A stretch of DNA of 64,000 bases from positions 992,001-1,056,000 of the forward strand of contig NZ_JACRTA010000001.1 in assembly GCF_014385065.1 (NCBI RefSeq), given 5' to 3'. The notes beneath the pieces are model-generated. The model was not told where the DNA came from. It made no database searches and saw only the letters and a program-made list of their open reading frames with translations. Numbering within the stretch: position 1 is the stretch's first letter; the number at the start of each line of letters is the position of its first letter. Position numbers and translations under genes: made by a program. Below are positions 7,403-16,483 of this stretch, one piece after another. This stretch comes from Lentihominibacter hominis (GTDB lineage Bacteria > Bacillota > Clostridia > Peptostreptococcales > Anaerovoracaceae).

Positions 7403-8332
7403 ATGAAGATAGCGGTTGTGGAGCCTTTGGCAGTAGAGAAGAAGGAATTCATGAAAATAGCAAGGAAAGCGGTAGGCGATGATGTGGATATAGTATACTG
7501 GGATACACGTACTGAGGACACTGCGGAACTGGCAGAAAGAGGAAAAGATGCTGATATTATCGCAATAGGCAATGTTCCCTTTCCAAGGGAAGTGCTGGAG
7601 AAATGTGAGAATCTTAAAATGCTGGCAGTAGCTTTTACAGGATTGGATCACGTGGATCTTGAATATTGCATGGAAAAAGGGATAACAGTGAAAAACTGCG
7701 CCGGATATGCTACCGTGGCAGTAGCTGAACTTACTTTTGGTCTGATTTTGGACGTTTACAGGAATATATCGGCATGTGATAAAGCAGCAAGGCTTGGAGG
7801 CACTAAAGACGGTCTTGTAGGATATGAACTTGAAGGAAAAACCATAGGTGTAGTGGGGACAGGTGCTATAGGTACGAGAGTTATAGAAATATCAAGAGCA
7901 TTTGGAATGGATATAATTGCATATAACAGGACTTTCGGCAAGGTAAAGGGTGTAGCTTACGTAAGTCTTGAGGAAGTGCTGCGCCGCGCTGATATAGTTT
8001 CCCTTCATGTTCCTCTCACAGCCGAGACAAAAGGCCTTATAGGAAAGAAGGAACTGGATATGATGAAGCCTTCCGCGATTCTTGTAAATACCGCCAGAGG
8101 ACCTGTAGTAGACAGCAGAGCATTGTCAGAAGCATTAAAACAAGGAGAGATAGCAGGGGCAGCTATAGATGTGTTTGACACAGAGCCGCCTTTAGACGGT
8201 AAGGATCCCCTTCTTACAGCTCCCAATACTGTGGTTACTCCTCATGTGGCCTTCGCAACAAAGGAATCCATGGTAAAGAGAGCGATAATAGAGTTTGACA
8301 ATATCGCATCATTCATAAGAGAAAATCTGTAG
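7403..8332 (+). CDS. D-isomer-specific 2-hydroxyacid dehydrogenase
   Basis: A 309-residue NAD(P)-dependent dehydrogenase of the D-lactate, hydroxypyruvate and phosphoglycerate dehydrogenase family. The dinucleotide fold has GTGAIG at 152-157. The catalytic arginine is R232 (NTARGPVVD), the glutamate is E261 (DTEPP) and the histidine is H281 (TPHVAF). The residue after the second strand is in AYNR, not the acidic residue of NAD-specific enzymes, so NADPH use is possible. The start at 7403 fits AGAAAGGA eight bases upstream better than the in-frame ATG at 7382. The substrate cannot be fixed: it lacks the C-terminal ACT domain of SerA, and no serine or lactate genes are beside it. It stands alone, ended by the hairpin at 8383-8412. 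Confidence 0.9.
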   Translation: MKIAVVEPLAVEKKEFMKIARKAVGDDVDIVYWDTRTEDTAELAERGKDADIIAIGNVPFPREVLEKCENLKMLAVAFTGLDHVDLEYCMEKGITVKNCAGYATVAVAELTFGLILDVYRNISACDKAARLGGTKDGLVGYELEGKTIGVVGTGAIGTRVIEISRAFGMDIIAYNRTFGKVKGVAYVSLEEVLRRADIVSLHVPLTAETKGLIGKKELDMMKPSAILVNTARGPVVDSRALSEALKQGEIAGAAIDVFDTEPPLDGKDPLLTAPNTVVTPHVAFATKESMVKRAIIEFDNIASFIRENL

Positions 8333-8382
8333 TCATAGGTCAAGCATGAGTCATTATATTTTTATATCAAAGCAGTTAAAAT

Positions 8383-8412
8383 AAAAAAGCTTCTGTATAT
8401 GGAAGCTTTTTT
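8383..8412. terminator. Bidirectional terminator between the dehydrogenase and agmatinase genes
   Basis: AAAAAAGCTTC (8383-8393) and GAAGCTTTTTT (8402-8412) are exact complements around an eight-base loop; the A and T runs serve both convergent genes. Confidence 0.9.
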
Positions 8413-8426
8413 ATTATATGAATAAA

Positions 8427-9326
8427 TTACTTACTGTGATGATTCAGTACCTCGTGTATTATTCTGAGAGCAGCCCAGCTTGTTATATCATTTATATCAA
8501 GCGGCGGAGCCACTTCTACTATATCCATTACTTTTACAGGAAGGTTTTTGAGAACGCCTTTCAGGATTTTGATGAGATCTATGGGATTGAGACCTCCACA
8601 AACAGGAGTGCCTGTACCCGGAACGAAAGCAGGATCCAGAACATCTATATCCAGAGTCAGGTATATGGCATCATAATCTTTGTAATGCTGTGAAAGTCTG
8701 GACACGATGTCAGATGCTCCTATATCATAGACTTCTTCAGCGCTGATAGTTATTATATCAGGATTGTCTTGGAGAATACTGAGCTCTGTTTCTTCTGCCA
8801 CACGGACTCCTATGAATGTGAGATCTTTCCCTTCAACGATATTTTCAAGAGCACGAGCCTCTGTACATGCGTGAGACCACGGGTGGCCGTCGTATTCAGG
8901 GCAGAGGTCATAATGGGCGTCAAAATGTATTATTCCTATCTTTTTTCCCCGGAAATAAGTACCGAAAGCTTTGTGAAGAGGGATGGTGACGGAATGATCT
9001 CCGCCTAAGAACAGGCAAAATTTTTCTTTCTGCATCAGCTCAAAGGCATTTTTTTCCACAGAGTCAAAATATTTTTTCCAGTCAAGCTCTGCCCTCAGAT
9101 CTCCTACATCATATAAAAGCCCTTTCTTTATAGGTCTGAATTCATCAGTAGTATCCGAAAGTTCTGCCGAAAGGCGGCGCAGATGATCGGGAGCCTTTGC
9201 GGCGCCTTTGTTGAGACTCACAGCATTGTCAAAAGGTATGCCCATTATCAGTATACTGGCATCTTCCATAGTATCTGCTGACCAGCGTAGCCATGAAGCT
9301 TCATTAAAATCCGATTTTTCCAACAT
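8427..9326 (-). CDS. speB: Agmatinase (ureohydrolase family)
   Basis: A 299-residue manganese enzyme of the arginase/agmatinase family. Metal ligands lie in GGDH (108-111), DAHYD (136-140) and DIDVLD (226-231), all intact; the DIDVLDPAFVPGTGTPVCGG block is the family signature. The usual reaction would be agmatine to putrescine and urea. The length and the VPGTGTPxxGG form favour agmatinase over arginase, but formimidoylglutamase or guanidino-acid hydrolases cannot be excluded by eye. GGAGGT lies seven to eight bases before the ATG. No arginine decarboxylase or spermidine synthase is adjacent, so the pathway context is missing. It is divergent from the two-component system and ends at a shared terminator. 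Confidence 0.88.
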   Translation of the reverse strand: MLEKSDFNEASWLRWSADTMEDASILIMGIPFDNAVSLNKGAAKAPDHLRRLSAELSDTTDEFRPIKKGLLYDVGDLRAELDWKKYFDSVEKNAFELMQKEKFCLFLGGDHSVTIPLHKAFGTYFRGKKIGIIHFDAHYDLCPEYDGHPWSHACTEARALENIVEGKDLTFIGVRVAEETELSILQDNPDIITISAEEVYDIGASDIVSRLSQHYKDYDAIYLTLDIDVLDPAFVPGTGTPVCGGLNPIDLIKILKGVLKNLPVKVMDIVEVAPPLDINDITSWAALRIIHEVLNHHSK

Positions 9327-9408
9327 ATCAATACCTCCGTCTTGTTTTCTTTTCTTTCAGTGTATCTATTACAGGTGAGAAAATCAATAATATAAAAATA
9401 AAAACAGG

Positions 9409-9427
9409 TTTTTAATGATATTTTAAT
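9409..9427 (+). promoter_or_regulatory. Phased direct repeat ahead of the response-regulator gene
   Basis: TTTTTAAT (9409-9416) recurs as ATTTTAAT (9420-9427), 11 bases apart, one helical turn. OmpR/PhoB-type regulators bind such spaced half-sites, so it may be an autoregulatory site; a weak -10 (TAAAAT, around 9437) follows. AT-rich context makes chance likely. Confidence 0.35.
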
Positions 9428-9464
9428 TTGAAACTGATAAAATCTGTGTCATAGGAGGAGGGCT

Positions 9465-10130
9465 ATGAGAATATTGGTAGTAGAAGATCAGAAAGATCTC
9501 AATGAAATAATAGTGCGAAAGCTTACAAATGAACATTATAAGGTGGATTCGTGTTTTAATGGAGATGAAGCTTTGGCTTTTCTCAGTTGTGCTGAGTATG
9601 ATGGAGTGATACTGGATATTATGCTTCCCGGAACGACGGGAATAGGTGTGCTTAAGAATATGCGGGGATTAGGAGATAAGACACCGGTTCTTTTGCTTAC
9701 AGCTCTGGGAACAGTGGAGGACCGTGTGGCAGGGCTTGACGCAGGAGCAGATGATTATCTTGTGAAGCCCTTTGACTTTGATGAGCTGATGGCAAGAGTG
9801 AGAGCCATGATAAGGCGAGGAGGAGAACGCGCAAGCAGTATCATAACGTGTGGTGATCTGATTCTGGATTCATCTTCAAGACGTGTTGAGCGAGACGGCA
9901 TAGAGATATCCCTTACAGCAAAAGAGTTTGATATATTAGAATATCTTATGCAGAATGAAGGGAGAGTGCTGTCCAGGGACAAGCTGTCTAATCATATATG
10001 GAATTATGATTATGACGGCGGTTCGAATGTTATAGATGTATATGTATATCATTTGAGAAGAAAAATAGACGATGGTTTTGATCAGAAAAAAATTATAACA
10101 GTAAAGGGCGCCGGGTATATGGTGAAGTAG
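9465..10130 (+). CDS. OmpR/PhoB-family response regulator
   Basis: A 221-residue DNA-binding response regulator. The receiver domain (1 to about 115) has the phosphoacceptor D51 in GVILDIMLPG, the acidic pair E7-D8 and K101 in DYLVKPF. The winged-helix domain (about 125-220) ends in VIDVYVYHLRRKID and the VKGAGYM strand turn typical of OmpR-type regulators. AGGAGGAGG precedes ATG. The stop is directly followed by the kinase start. It shares an operon with the sensor kinase and a PepSY lipoprotein, an arrangement seen in cell-envelope or metal-stress systems; the signal is unknown. Confidence 0.95.
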   Translation: MRILVVEDQKDLNEIIVRKLTNEHYKVDSCFNGDEALAFLSCAEYDGVILDIMLPGTTGIGVLKNMRGLGDKTPVLLLTALGTVEDRVAGLDAGADDYLVKPFDFDELMARVRAMIRRGGERASSIITCGDLILDSSSRRVERDGIEISLTAKEFDILEYLMQNEGRVLSRDKLSNHIWNYDYDGGSNVIDVYVYHLRRKIDDGFDQKKIITVKGAGYMVK

Positions 10131-11522
10131 ATGAGCAGAATATCAGTCAAAGTAAAGATAACTATATGGTATACTGTTTTTCTGGTGGTTATCACAGGCG
10201 TATTTCTGCTTGTCATCACATATACAGGCAATATAAGAGCCGGGGAGTTGGCTCGTACAAAACTGGCGGATTCGGTTTCTGATGCCAGAGATGAGATAGG
10301 TACATTGGGAGAAAATTTCATAATAGATGAAGATTTGGACTTTTATGAGGAAGGGGTATATATAAGTGTATATGATGAAACAGGCGATCTCGTGGAAGGG
10401 CGCAGACCCATTGAAATTTCGGAATTTCCCGAGCTGAAAGATAAATATATGCATAAGCTGAAAGCTGACGGGGAGATATGGTATGTTTATGACAGCAGGT
10501 TTGAGATGAACGGAAAAGCAGTCTGGGTCAGAGGCATAGTAAAGGATTTTGCTGAAGGAGGGACATTTTCTTTTATTCTGAGATTTGCAGCGGTAGCGCT
10601 CCCGGCCCTTGTTGTAATCGCTGCGCTGGGAGGATATCTCATAACAAAGCGGGGATTCAGACCGGTTAGGAATATACTTGAGACGGCTTCTGAGATAAGC
10701 CATGACGGAGATCTTTCAAGAAGAATCGAAACAGAGGCCTCATCTGAGGCGTCAAAAGATGAGATATATAAGCTGGCGGGGGCATTTAACAGTATGTTTG
10801 ACAGCCTTCAGAGTTCTTTCGAAAAAGAGAAACGTTTTACTTCAGATGTTTCACATGAGCTGCGGACTCCCCTTTCAGTTATTATTTCTCAGAGTGACTA
10901 TGCTCTTGAAGACGAAGGGTATAGAGAGAAAGCTTTGAATGTTATAAATCGTGAAGCAAAAAGAATGGCTAATCTGGTGAGCAGGCTTTTGATTCTTGCC
11001 AGAAGTGATTCCGGTAAGCTGAGAGCCGAAAAGGAGAAAGTGGATTTAAGCGATTTGTGCGAAACTGTGGCATGGCAGCAGGAAAGTATAGCTCGGGAAT
11101 GCGATATAATCATTAAAAGTGCGGTAGAACCGAATGTATATGTTTTGGGGGATGAAGCAATGCTTATTCGGGTTCTTCTTAATATTGTGGATAATGCTGT
11201 TAAATACGGAAAGCCGGGAGGCCATGTTGAAATACAGTTGGAAACGGTTGATTCGTGGGCATGCTGTACTGTGAAAGATGATGGGATAGGAATAAAAGAA
11301 GAAGACTTGTCAAAAATATGGCAAAGATTTTATCGTACTGAGGAAGCAAGGCGTGAAGAAGGCTCGGGGTTGGGACTTGCTATGGCAGAGGCTATGGTGA
11401 AGGCTCATAATGGAATAATAGAAGCTGACAGTGTATATGGGCAAGGAAGCCGGTTCAGAATTAAGCTCCCTTTGTATCAGGAGAGTGGGGAGTTTCCGAA
11501 AGGAGGAAATCAAAGTGTTTAA
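10131..11522 (+). CDS. Sensor histidine kinase
   Basis: A 463-residue membrane kinase paired with the upstream regulator (stop and start codons touch). TM1 lies at about residues 10-30, an extracytoplasmic domain of some 110 residues follows, and TM2 lies at about 143-167 (ALPALVVIAALGGYLIT). After a HAMP segment comes the dimerisation helix with the phosphorylated H242 in DVSHELRTPLSV. The ATP-binding domain carries the N box (NIVDNAVKYG), G1 (DDGIGI), the F box (WQRFYRTEEARREEGSG) and G2 (GLGLAMAEAMV). It is close in layout to CusS/ArlS kinases. The last eight bases overlap the start of the PepSY gene. Confidence 0.95.
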   Translation: MSRISVKVKITIWYTVFLVVITGVFLLVITYTGNIRAGELARTKLADSVSDARDEIGTLGENFIIDEDLDFYEEGVYISVYDETGDLVEGRRPIEISEFPELKDKYMHKLKADGEIWYVYDSRFEMNGKAVWVRGIVKDFAEGGTFSFILRFAAVALPALVVIAALGGYLITKRGFRPVRNILETASEISHDGDLSRRIETEASSEASKDEIYKLAGAFNSMFDSLQSSFEKEKRFTSDVSHELRTPLSVIISQSDYALEDEGYREKALNVINREAKRMANLVSRLLILARSDSGKLRAEKEKVDLSDLCETVAWQQESIARECDIIIKSAVEPNVYVLGDEAMLIRVLLNIVDNAVKYGKPGGHVEIQLETVDSWACCTVKDDGIGIKEEDLSKIWQRFYRTEEARREEGSGLGLAMAEAMVKAHNGIIEADSVYGQGSRFRIKLPLYQESGEFPKGGNQSV

Positions 11523-11898
11523 AAAAAATATATCTATAATGATTTCTGCAGCAGTTATCCTGTCGTTACTGTTGTTTACAGCTTGCAGCCATGATACGGA
11601 ACACAGGTCTTCTGCTTCTTCGGAAGAAAAAAAACTGTATTCAGATCATCATGATAAAGACGGAGATGATCTGCATTACCTCCAGAGCAGCGCAGATGAT
11701 ATAGGAATGGATGAGGCTATAGATATTGCCGTGTCTAAAGTGCCGGGAGCCTCATCATCAGATGTGACTGAGATCGAGAGAGATTATGATAATGGCCGGA
11801 TAGAATATGAAGGAGAGCTTTGGTACAATGGCTATGAATATGAATTTGAGATAGATGCAGCGACAGGAAATATACTGAAATGGGAAATAGACAATTAA
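11515..11898 (+). CDS. PepSY-domain lipoprotein
   Basis: A 127-residue putative lipoprotein. The start is GTG at 11515, chosen because AAAGGAGG stands seven to nine bases upstream; it overlaps the kinase gene by eight bases, so translation is coupled. The N terminus has FKKN, a hydrophobic stretch and the lipobox FTAC. After a charged, His/Asp-rich linker, the C-terminal half (MDEAIDIAVSKVPG, then YEGELWYNGYEYEFEIDAATG and WEID) is a PepSY repeat. PepSY proteins are thought to restrain peptidases or sense the cell surface; here it may tune the two-component system. No terminator separates it from the convergent azlD, whose stop lies 15 bases on. Confidence 0.88.
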   Translation: MFKKNISIMISAAVILSLLLFTACSHDTEHRSSASSEEKKLYSDHHDKDGDDLHYLQSSADDIGMDEAIDIAVSKVPGASSSDVTEIERDYDNGRIEYEGELWYNGYEYEFEIDAATGNILKWEIDN

Positions 11899-11913
11899 TA
11901 TTTTATGAGGATA

Positions 11914-12240
11914 TCAGAATATGAATTGTACAAGTATCATATAGAAAATCGTTCCCCCTGCGATTGAAAGCAGCATTTGGCGTTTCCAAAGGTGGAGGAG
12001 GACAACTAATATGATAGACAGCATTTCAGGAATTCCGTGGCTGCCTGCAAATATACTGACGTTTTTCAGACAATATATGATCAGAAGTCCGAATACAGCG
12101 GAAGGGAGTACGTTGCCCAGATATTGTATGTATTTTGGAGTAGGTTTTCCCGCCGGGAAAATTATAAAAGGGATAAAGCGTGTCAGCATAGTACCTAAAA
12201 CTACCATGCCTACGGTGATCATCTGTTGTGTAAGTGTCAT
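11914..12240 (-). CDS. azlD: Branched-chain amino acid export subunit AzlD
   Basis: A 108-residue membrane protein with about four hydrophobic segments. The [20 protein letters not shown] start and the [24 protein letters not shown] block are characteristic of AzlD/YgaH proteins. With AzlC it forms an exporter of branched-chain amino acids and analogues. GAGG precedes ATG by about eight bases, and the start lies 23 bases after the azlC stop, so both are in one operon. No lrp/azlB regulator gene is adjacent. Confidence 0.92.
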   Translation of the reverse strand: MTLTQQMITVGMVVLGTMLTRFIPFIIFPAGKPTPKYIQYLGNVLPSAVFGLLIIYCLKNVSIFAGSHGIPEMLSIILVVLLHLWKRQMLLSIAGGTIFYMILVQFIF

Positions 12241-12263
12241 TTTATGAACCTCGTTTTCGGATT

Positions 12264-12974
12264 TTAGTCTTGAAGTTTATTTTCAAGAGGCTTTCGTATC
12301 AGCGTTAGGATGCCTAATATAGCCAGCATAGCAGGAATTATGAAATTATCAGAACCAAATAATATGAGACAGAGCAGCGATATGCCGATACCTATGAAAG
12401 CACTTGCATGCTGCTTTTCTTTTAGCCATTGTTCCATAAAAATTACAGTGAACATGGCTGTCATTACAAAGTCGATACCCTCTGTGTTAAAGTGTATCAG
12501 TGAGCCGAAGATACCGCCCAGAGTGGAACCGGATACCCAGTAAAACTGATTGAATAAAGTAACGAAAAACATAAACCATCCCCGATCTACGTTATCGGGG
12601 ATGTCAGCTGTGTAGTTGATGGAAAATGTTTCATCGCACATGCCGAATATGAGATATATTTTTTTTGCGCCTGTGTCCCTGAATTTGTCAAGCATAGAAA
12701 GTCCGTAAAACAGATGGCGTGCGTTTATCATGAAAGCCATTGCAAGAGCCTGTATGGGATTGAAGGCACCTAACAACATATTTACCGTAACAAATTCAAC
12801 CGATCCTGCAAATATTGTCATGCTCATGAACATAGGATACCAGAAACTGAACCCGGATACATTCATATATATACCATATGTAAGGCCGAGAAACCAGAAT
12901 CCGGCGAATATAGGTATTGTATGGGGAAAAGCACACAGAGCGGCTTTCCGGATGGCTTTTATATCGTGAAACAT
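12264..12974 (-). CDS. azlC: Branched-chain amino acid export subunit AzlC
   Basis: A 236-residue membrane protein of the AzlC/YgaZ family. Family marks are [20 protein letters not shown] near the start, [26 protein letters not shown] and [12 protein letters not shown]. It forms the larger half of the AzlCD exporter. An in-frame ATG at 13037 would add 21 residues (MDSINTN...), but AGGAG lies directly ahead of the ATG at 12974 and the shorter form agrees with the family's N terminus, so 12974 is chosen. The gene is divergent from a membrane-protein gene at 13257. Confidence 0.93.
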   Translation of the reverse strand: MFHDIKAIRKAALCAFPHTIPIFAGFWFLGLTYGIYMNVSGFSFWYPMFMSMTIFAGSVEFVTVNMLLGAFNPIQALAMAFMINARHLFYGLSMLDKFRDTGAKKIYLIFGMCDETFSINYTADIPDNVDRGWFMFFVTLFNQFYWVSGSTLGGIFGSLIHFNTEGIDFVMTAMFTVIFMEQWLKEKQHASAFIGIGISLLCLILFGSDNFIIPAMLAILGILTLIRKPLENKLQD

Positions 12975-13188
12975 TGTTTGCTCCTGAATTTTAATTATAA
13001 TTCTAATACTGATGTTATTTGTATTAATGCTGTCCATTTAATATAAAGCCATAAAAATGGAAAAAAGTCAATTTGAGAAATGTAAAAACAGGGAGGAAAA
13101 TAAAACGAAAGATATCTTCAGATGAAGATCAAAGCGTAAAGCGGTAATTCTAAGAAGAGATATGTAACCTGAGTAATGAGACTGCTAC

Positions 13189-13216
13189 TTTACTAATTTT
13201 CGGGAAAGAGTATAAT
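13189..13216 (+). promoter_or_regulatory. Promoter for the membrane-protein gene at 13257
   Basis: TTTACT (13189-13194), a 16-base spacer, and perfect TATAAT (13211-13216), 40 bases before the start codon. Confidence 0.55.
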
Positions 13217-13256
13217 ATATCGAGAGTTATATTATCGGCAATAAAGGGGGATCGTA

Positions 13257-14150
13257 ATGAAAGCTGTAAAAATAATTTCTTCTGTAATATTAATATTGCT
13301 GCTTCTTACGGCAGAATCATTTGTAATGGGTATATTTTCTGTGGACAGAGCTGTATCAAAAGAGTCAGTATATGAAGCCATGGAGGAAAGCAATATAGTT
13401 TCAGAGCTTGTAGATGAAGCACTTAGTGAAGAAACTGTTAATATGGGAGGAACATATGGAGATATGTTAGATGCGGTTTTCCGTACTCAAGCCGTAAAAG
13501 ATTTTCTTTCAGATTATATGACGGCAGTAATTGATGCGGAGTTGTATGGGAATATATATGAAGAGATAGGCAGCGATGAGTTTATGCAGGCCTTTTCTGA
13601 GGGAATAGATGAGGTCAATAAATCCGGATCGTATAATATCTCAGCCATGGAAAGCGAGTTTTTGAAACAGGCTGTACAGCGTAAAGCTCCTGATCTGACA
13701 CAGAAGCTCAATTCTCAGGCAGATAGGTATGATTCTCTTGACGGAGAGGCATCGGAAAAGATGGCGGACGGGATACTAAGTGATATGGGCTTTCTAAGCG
13801 GTCCGGTTAAAGCCGTTTCTCTTTTAGTTACTGCTTTAGTATGCGCAGGTCTCATAGCTTTGTGCTGGACAAGCAAGCTGGGGTTTTTGTGGTGTGCTGT
13901 TGTGACAGCGTTGATATCATCTGTATTTTGGGGATTGCATTATCTGATACAAGGTGTCATAAGCATATCGGCATCAGATACAATGATGTATCTGATGATA
14001 GAAAAAGGTTTTGGCTCGGTTTATACGGCAGGGTTTATAATAGCCGCAGTATTCATGGCTGCTTTTATAATCTTCAGGATAATTTTCAGAAACAAGAAAA
14101 AAACGACACATAATGAAAATATTTCCTACACAGAAAGTACACACATATAA
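13257..14150 (+). CDS. Membrane protein of unknown function with an extracytoplasmic domain
   Basis: Not recognised. The 297-residue product has a hydrophobic N terminus (residues 6-26, a signal anchor), then an acidic, helix-rich stretch of about 150 residues that should lie outside the membrane (VSKESVYEAMEESNIVSELV and so on), and three hydrophobic segments at about 183-205, 208-235 and 255-280, ending in a basic tail (RNKKKTTHNE). That layout recalls integral proteins that hold a large external loop, but no enzymatic motif is visible. A strong AAAGGGGG lies before the ATG. It is the first of three membrane-protein genes on the plus strand; a promoter precedes it. Confidence 0.75.
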   Translation: MKAVKIISSVILILLLLTAESFVMGIFSVDRAVSKESVYEAMEESNIVSELVDEALSEETVNMGGTYGDMLDAVFRTQAVKDFLSDYMTAVIDAELYGNIYEEIGSDEFMQAFSEGIDEVNKSGSYNISAMESEFLKQAVQRKAPDLTQKLNSQADRYDSLDGEASEKMADGILSDMGFLSGPVKAVSLLVTALVCAGLIALCWTSKLGFLWCAVVTALISSVFWGLHYLIQGVISISASDTMMYLMIEKGFGSVYTAGFIIAAVFMAAFIIFRIIFRNKKKTTHNENISYTESTHI

Positions 14151-14195
14151 TAAATAATAAGGTGAAATAATAATTATATGTGAGGTATTTTTGAA

Positions 14196-14630
14196 ATGGA
14201 AAAGAAAAACAAATTTGTTAAAGGCAAGGCATCATGTCTTGTGAAGACGCTGTATATCATTGCTGCGGTTCTTATGGCTATATGTGCCTATATGATCGTA
14301 GTCAATATTCTGTACATCAGTAATTATGCGTCCAGTTATGGTGTAGCTGTTTCGAGTATGATGGTAGACGCAATACAATATGTTATAACAGGTTCTATAA
14401 GTTATTTCATATATGGCGTACTGGTTTTTAGTGCAGGTAAGATAATAAGATTGCTTCAGAGCAGAAACGAAGAGAGATCCGGGATTTCAGAATGTGAGAT
14501 ACAGGAGAGCGAGCGTGTTGATACTTTTGAAAAAACAGAAACGCCGGAAGATGAGAACCCTTCGGAGGAGGACATTCCTCAGTCTGAAGATGCAATCGAA
14601 GAAACAAAAGTCATTAACGAAGAAAAATAA
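14196..14630 (+). CDS. Small membrane protein with acidic C-terminal tail
   Basis: A 144-residue protein of unknown function. Two hydrophobic segments lie at about 16-38 (LYIIAAVLMAICAYMIVVNIL) and 62-86, separated by a short Ser/Tyr-rich loop. The rest, from about residue 95, is strongly acidic and low in complexity (Glu, Asp, Ser, Thr), probably a disordered cytoplasmic tail. The ribosome site is poor: GTGAGG lies some eleven bases upstream. It follows the previous membrane protein by 45 bases. A weak hairpin at about 14631-14659 (AAATCA with TGATTT, then T) may end this transcript. Reading-frame length and hydrophobic pattern support a real gene, but the start is uncertain. Confidence 0.65.
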   Translation: MEKKNKFVKGKASCLVKTLYIIAAVLMAICAYMIVVNILYISNYASSYGVAVSSMMVDAIQYVITGSISYFIYGVLVFSAGKIIRLLQSRNEERSGISECEIQESERVDTFEKTETPEDENPSEEDIPQSEDAIEETKVINEEK

Positions 14631-14707
14631 AAATCAGTGCGGCAGCATAATGATTTTTTCAAAAATATAACAGGACTACAACCCGAAAATCTATAGATAA
14701 TATTAGT

Positions 14708-15100
14708 ATGGGATTTATAGTATTTTTAACGGGAGCCGTAGGATATTCAATAATAGAATACTTGTTCAGAGGATATACCCACTGGTCTATGGCATTGACT
14801 GGGGGAGCGTGCCTTCTGGCCTTCTACTATTATTTAAGAGAAAGTAAAAATACTCCCACTTTGGCGAAAGCCGCGGTGGGAGCTTGTATTTTCACTGTTT
14901 TCGAATTTTTCGTAGGAATAATAGTAAATATCTGGTACAGATGGCATGTATGGGATTATTCAGGACAGCCTGGAAATGTGATGGGACAGATATGTCCTTT
15001 GTTTACATTTGCATGGTTTCTGATATGTTTGGCTATACTGATTATTTCCAGCAATCTGTATTCTTTATTCCGAGTTTTTCGGCACGGAACTTGGGATTGA
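14708..15100 (+). CDS. CmpB-type putative ABC-transporter membrane protein (PF06541-like)
   Basis: A 130-residue, four-helix membrane protein. The pattern GYSIIEYLFRGYTHWSMALTGG, then FEFFVGIIVNIWYRWHVWDYS and NVMGQICPLFTFAWF, is that of the family named putative ABC-transporter type IV (CmpB); its function is not established. No good ribosome site precedes the ATG at 14708, so the start, though consistent with the family, is a guess. The last 59 bases overlap the 3' end of the convergent symporter gene, an unusual tail-to-tail arrangement with no room for a terminator between the genes. Confidence 0.8.
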   Translation: MGFIVFLTGAVGYSIIEYLFRGYTHWSMALTGGACLLAFYYYLRESKNTPTLAKAAVGACIFTVFEFFVGIIVNIWYRWHVWDYSGQPGNVMGQICPLFTFAWFLICLAILIISSNLYSLFRVFRHGTWD

Positions 15101-16454
15101 GCCCTTGGGATTTTTGTTGCTGATAATCTGCCAGTACTTTCATAGCAATGCCGCCCAGAAGCAGGATAGAAAATATATTGACTGTAGCCATTCCGCCCAT
15201 TATAACATCAGCCATGTTCCATGCAAGGCTAAGATCTGCTTGGGCGCCGGCAAACACCATCAGTACTGCAAGTATTCTGAATATGAACATAAAGATTTTG
15301 TTTTCACTTATGAATTTTATATTAGCTTCAGCATAGAAATAGTTTCCGATAAGTGAGGTGAAAGCAAACATACATATGCATACTGTAACGATATGGATAC
15401 CGAATTCTCCAAATACAGTAGCTATAGACTGCTGAACGAGTGGTATGCCGTTGAGTGCTCCGCCTACTTCATATTTCCCTGTAAGCAATACGATAAAGGC
15501 TGTGGCCGAACATATGAGAAGCGTATCTATAAATACTGAAAGAACTTGTACAAGGCCTTGCTTGGCAGGATGTGAAACATCAGCAGCCGCAGCCGCATTT
15601 GGCGCAGAACCCATACCGGCTTCATTGGAAAACAGGCCTCTCTTTATTCCCATTACCATACATGAGCCTGCGAATCCGCCGAAAATAGATTCAAAATCAA
15701 ATGCTTCTTCGAAAACTGTTGACATTGCGGAAGGCAGTACTTTTATGTTTACGATAAAGATTACTATACTTATTATTATATATATTATGGCCATTACAGG
15801 GACAAGAACAGAAGATACAACGCTGATTTTGTGAGATCCTCCGAAAAAGAGCAGCGCTGAAGCTATGGCTAAGATAAGTCCTATTATCATTGGGACATAT
15901 GACTCTGAAAAATTCGCAACATAATATTCGAAGGCAGAAGATATGTTAAATGCCTGAAGCCCGTTAAATCCAAATGCGAATGTTAGGATAAGCAGTATTG
16001 CGAATACGATACCGAGCCATCTTTGACCCAGTGCTTTCTGAATGTAATAAGCGGGACCGCCTTTGAATATGGAGCCGTCTTTTTCCTTATAGACCTGAGC
16101 GAGAGTACTTTCTACGAAAGCTGAAGCTCCGCCGATAATACACATGATCCACATCCAAAAGAGCGCTCCCGGACCTCCTGCCACAATAGCTGTAGCGATG
16201 CCTGCGATGTTTCCGGTACCTACTCTGGAAGCTGTAGCTATCATCAAAGCTTGGAATGAGGACATTCCTCCTTCAGTATGACTTTTTTCGGTAACTACTC
16301 TGCATGCTTCAGGGAGAAGTCTTATCTGAACAAACTTGGAACGGACAGTAAAATAAATACCTGCTCCGATAAGAACAATGATCAGAAATTTGCTGTAAAG
16401 AAAGTCATTGCATACAGTTAGAATGTCATTGAATGTTGTTAAAAAAGTATTCAT
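15042..16454 (-). CDS. Alanine/glycine:cation symporter (AGCS family)
   Basis: A 470-residue integral membrane carrier that brings alanine or glycine in with sodium. About ten hydrophobic helices are visible. The family signature lies in RVGTGNIAGIATAIVAGGPG (roughly residues 75-95); other marks are GGPAYYIQKALGQRW, GLFSNEAGMGSAPNAAA and NYFYAEANIKFI. AGAGG lies about ten bases before the ATG. The 3' end overlaps the convergent CmpB-like gene by 59 bases. The 5' leader holds two hairpins (16484-16543) that might regulate it, but no glycine-riboswitch core was found. Confidence 0.95.
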   Translation of the reverse strand: MNTFLTTFNDILTVCNDFLYSKFLIIVLIGAGIYFTVRSKFVQIRLLPEACRVVTEKSHTEGGMSSFQALMIATASRVGTGNIAGIATAIVAGGPGALFWMWIMCIIGGASAFVESTLAQVYKEKDGSIFKGGPAYYIQKALGQRWLGIVFAILLILTFAFGFNGLQAFNISSAFEYYVANFSESYVPMIIGLILAIASALLFFGGSHKISVVSSVLVPVMAIIYIIISIVIFIVNIKVLPSAMSTVFEEAFDFESIFGGFAGSCMVMGIKRGLFSNEAGMGSAPNAAAAADVSHPAKQGLVQVLSVFIDTLLICSATAFIVLLTGKYEVGGALNGIPLVQQSIATVFGEFGIHIVTVCICMFAFTSLIGNYFYAEANIKFISENKIFMFIFRILAVLMVFAGAQADLSLAWNMADVIMGGMATVNIFSILLLGGIAMKVLADYQQQKSQGLNPKFRAEKLGIKNTDCWK

Positions 16455-16483
16455 TTGTAAAACCTCTTAGAATAAAGTGTGCC

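Noticed and set aside
10143..10703. A 186-codon minus-strand frame inside the histidine kinase gene
   Set aside because: Complement of a typical kinase sensor region; no start signals or motifs.
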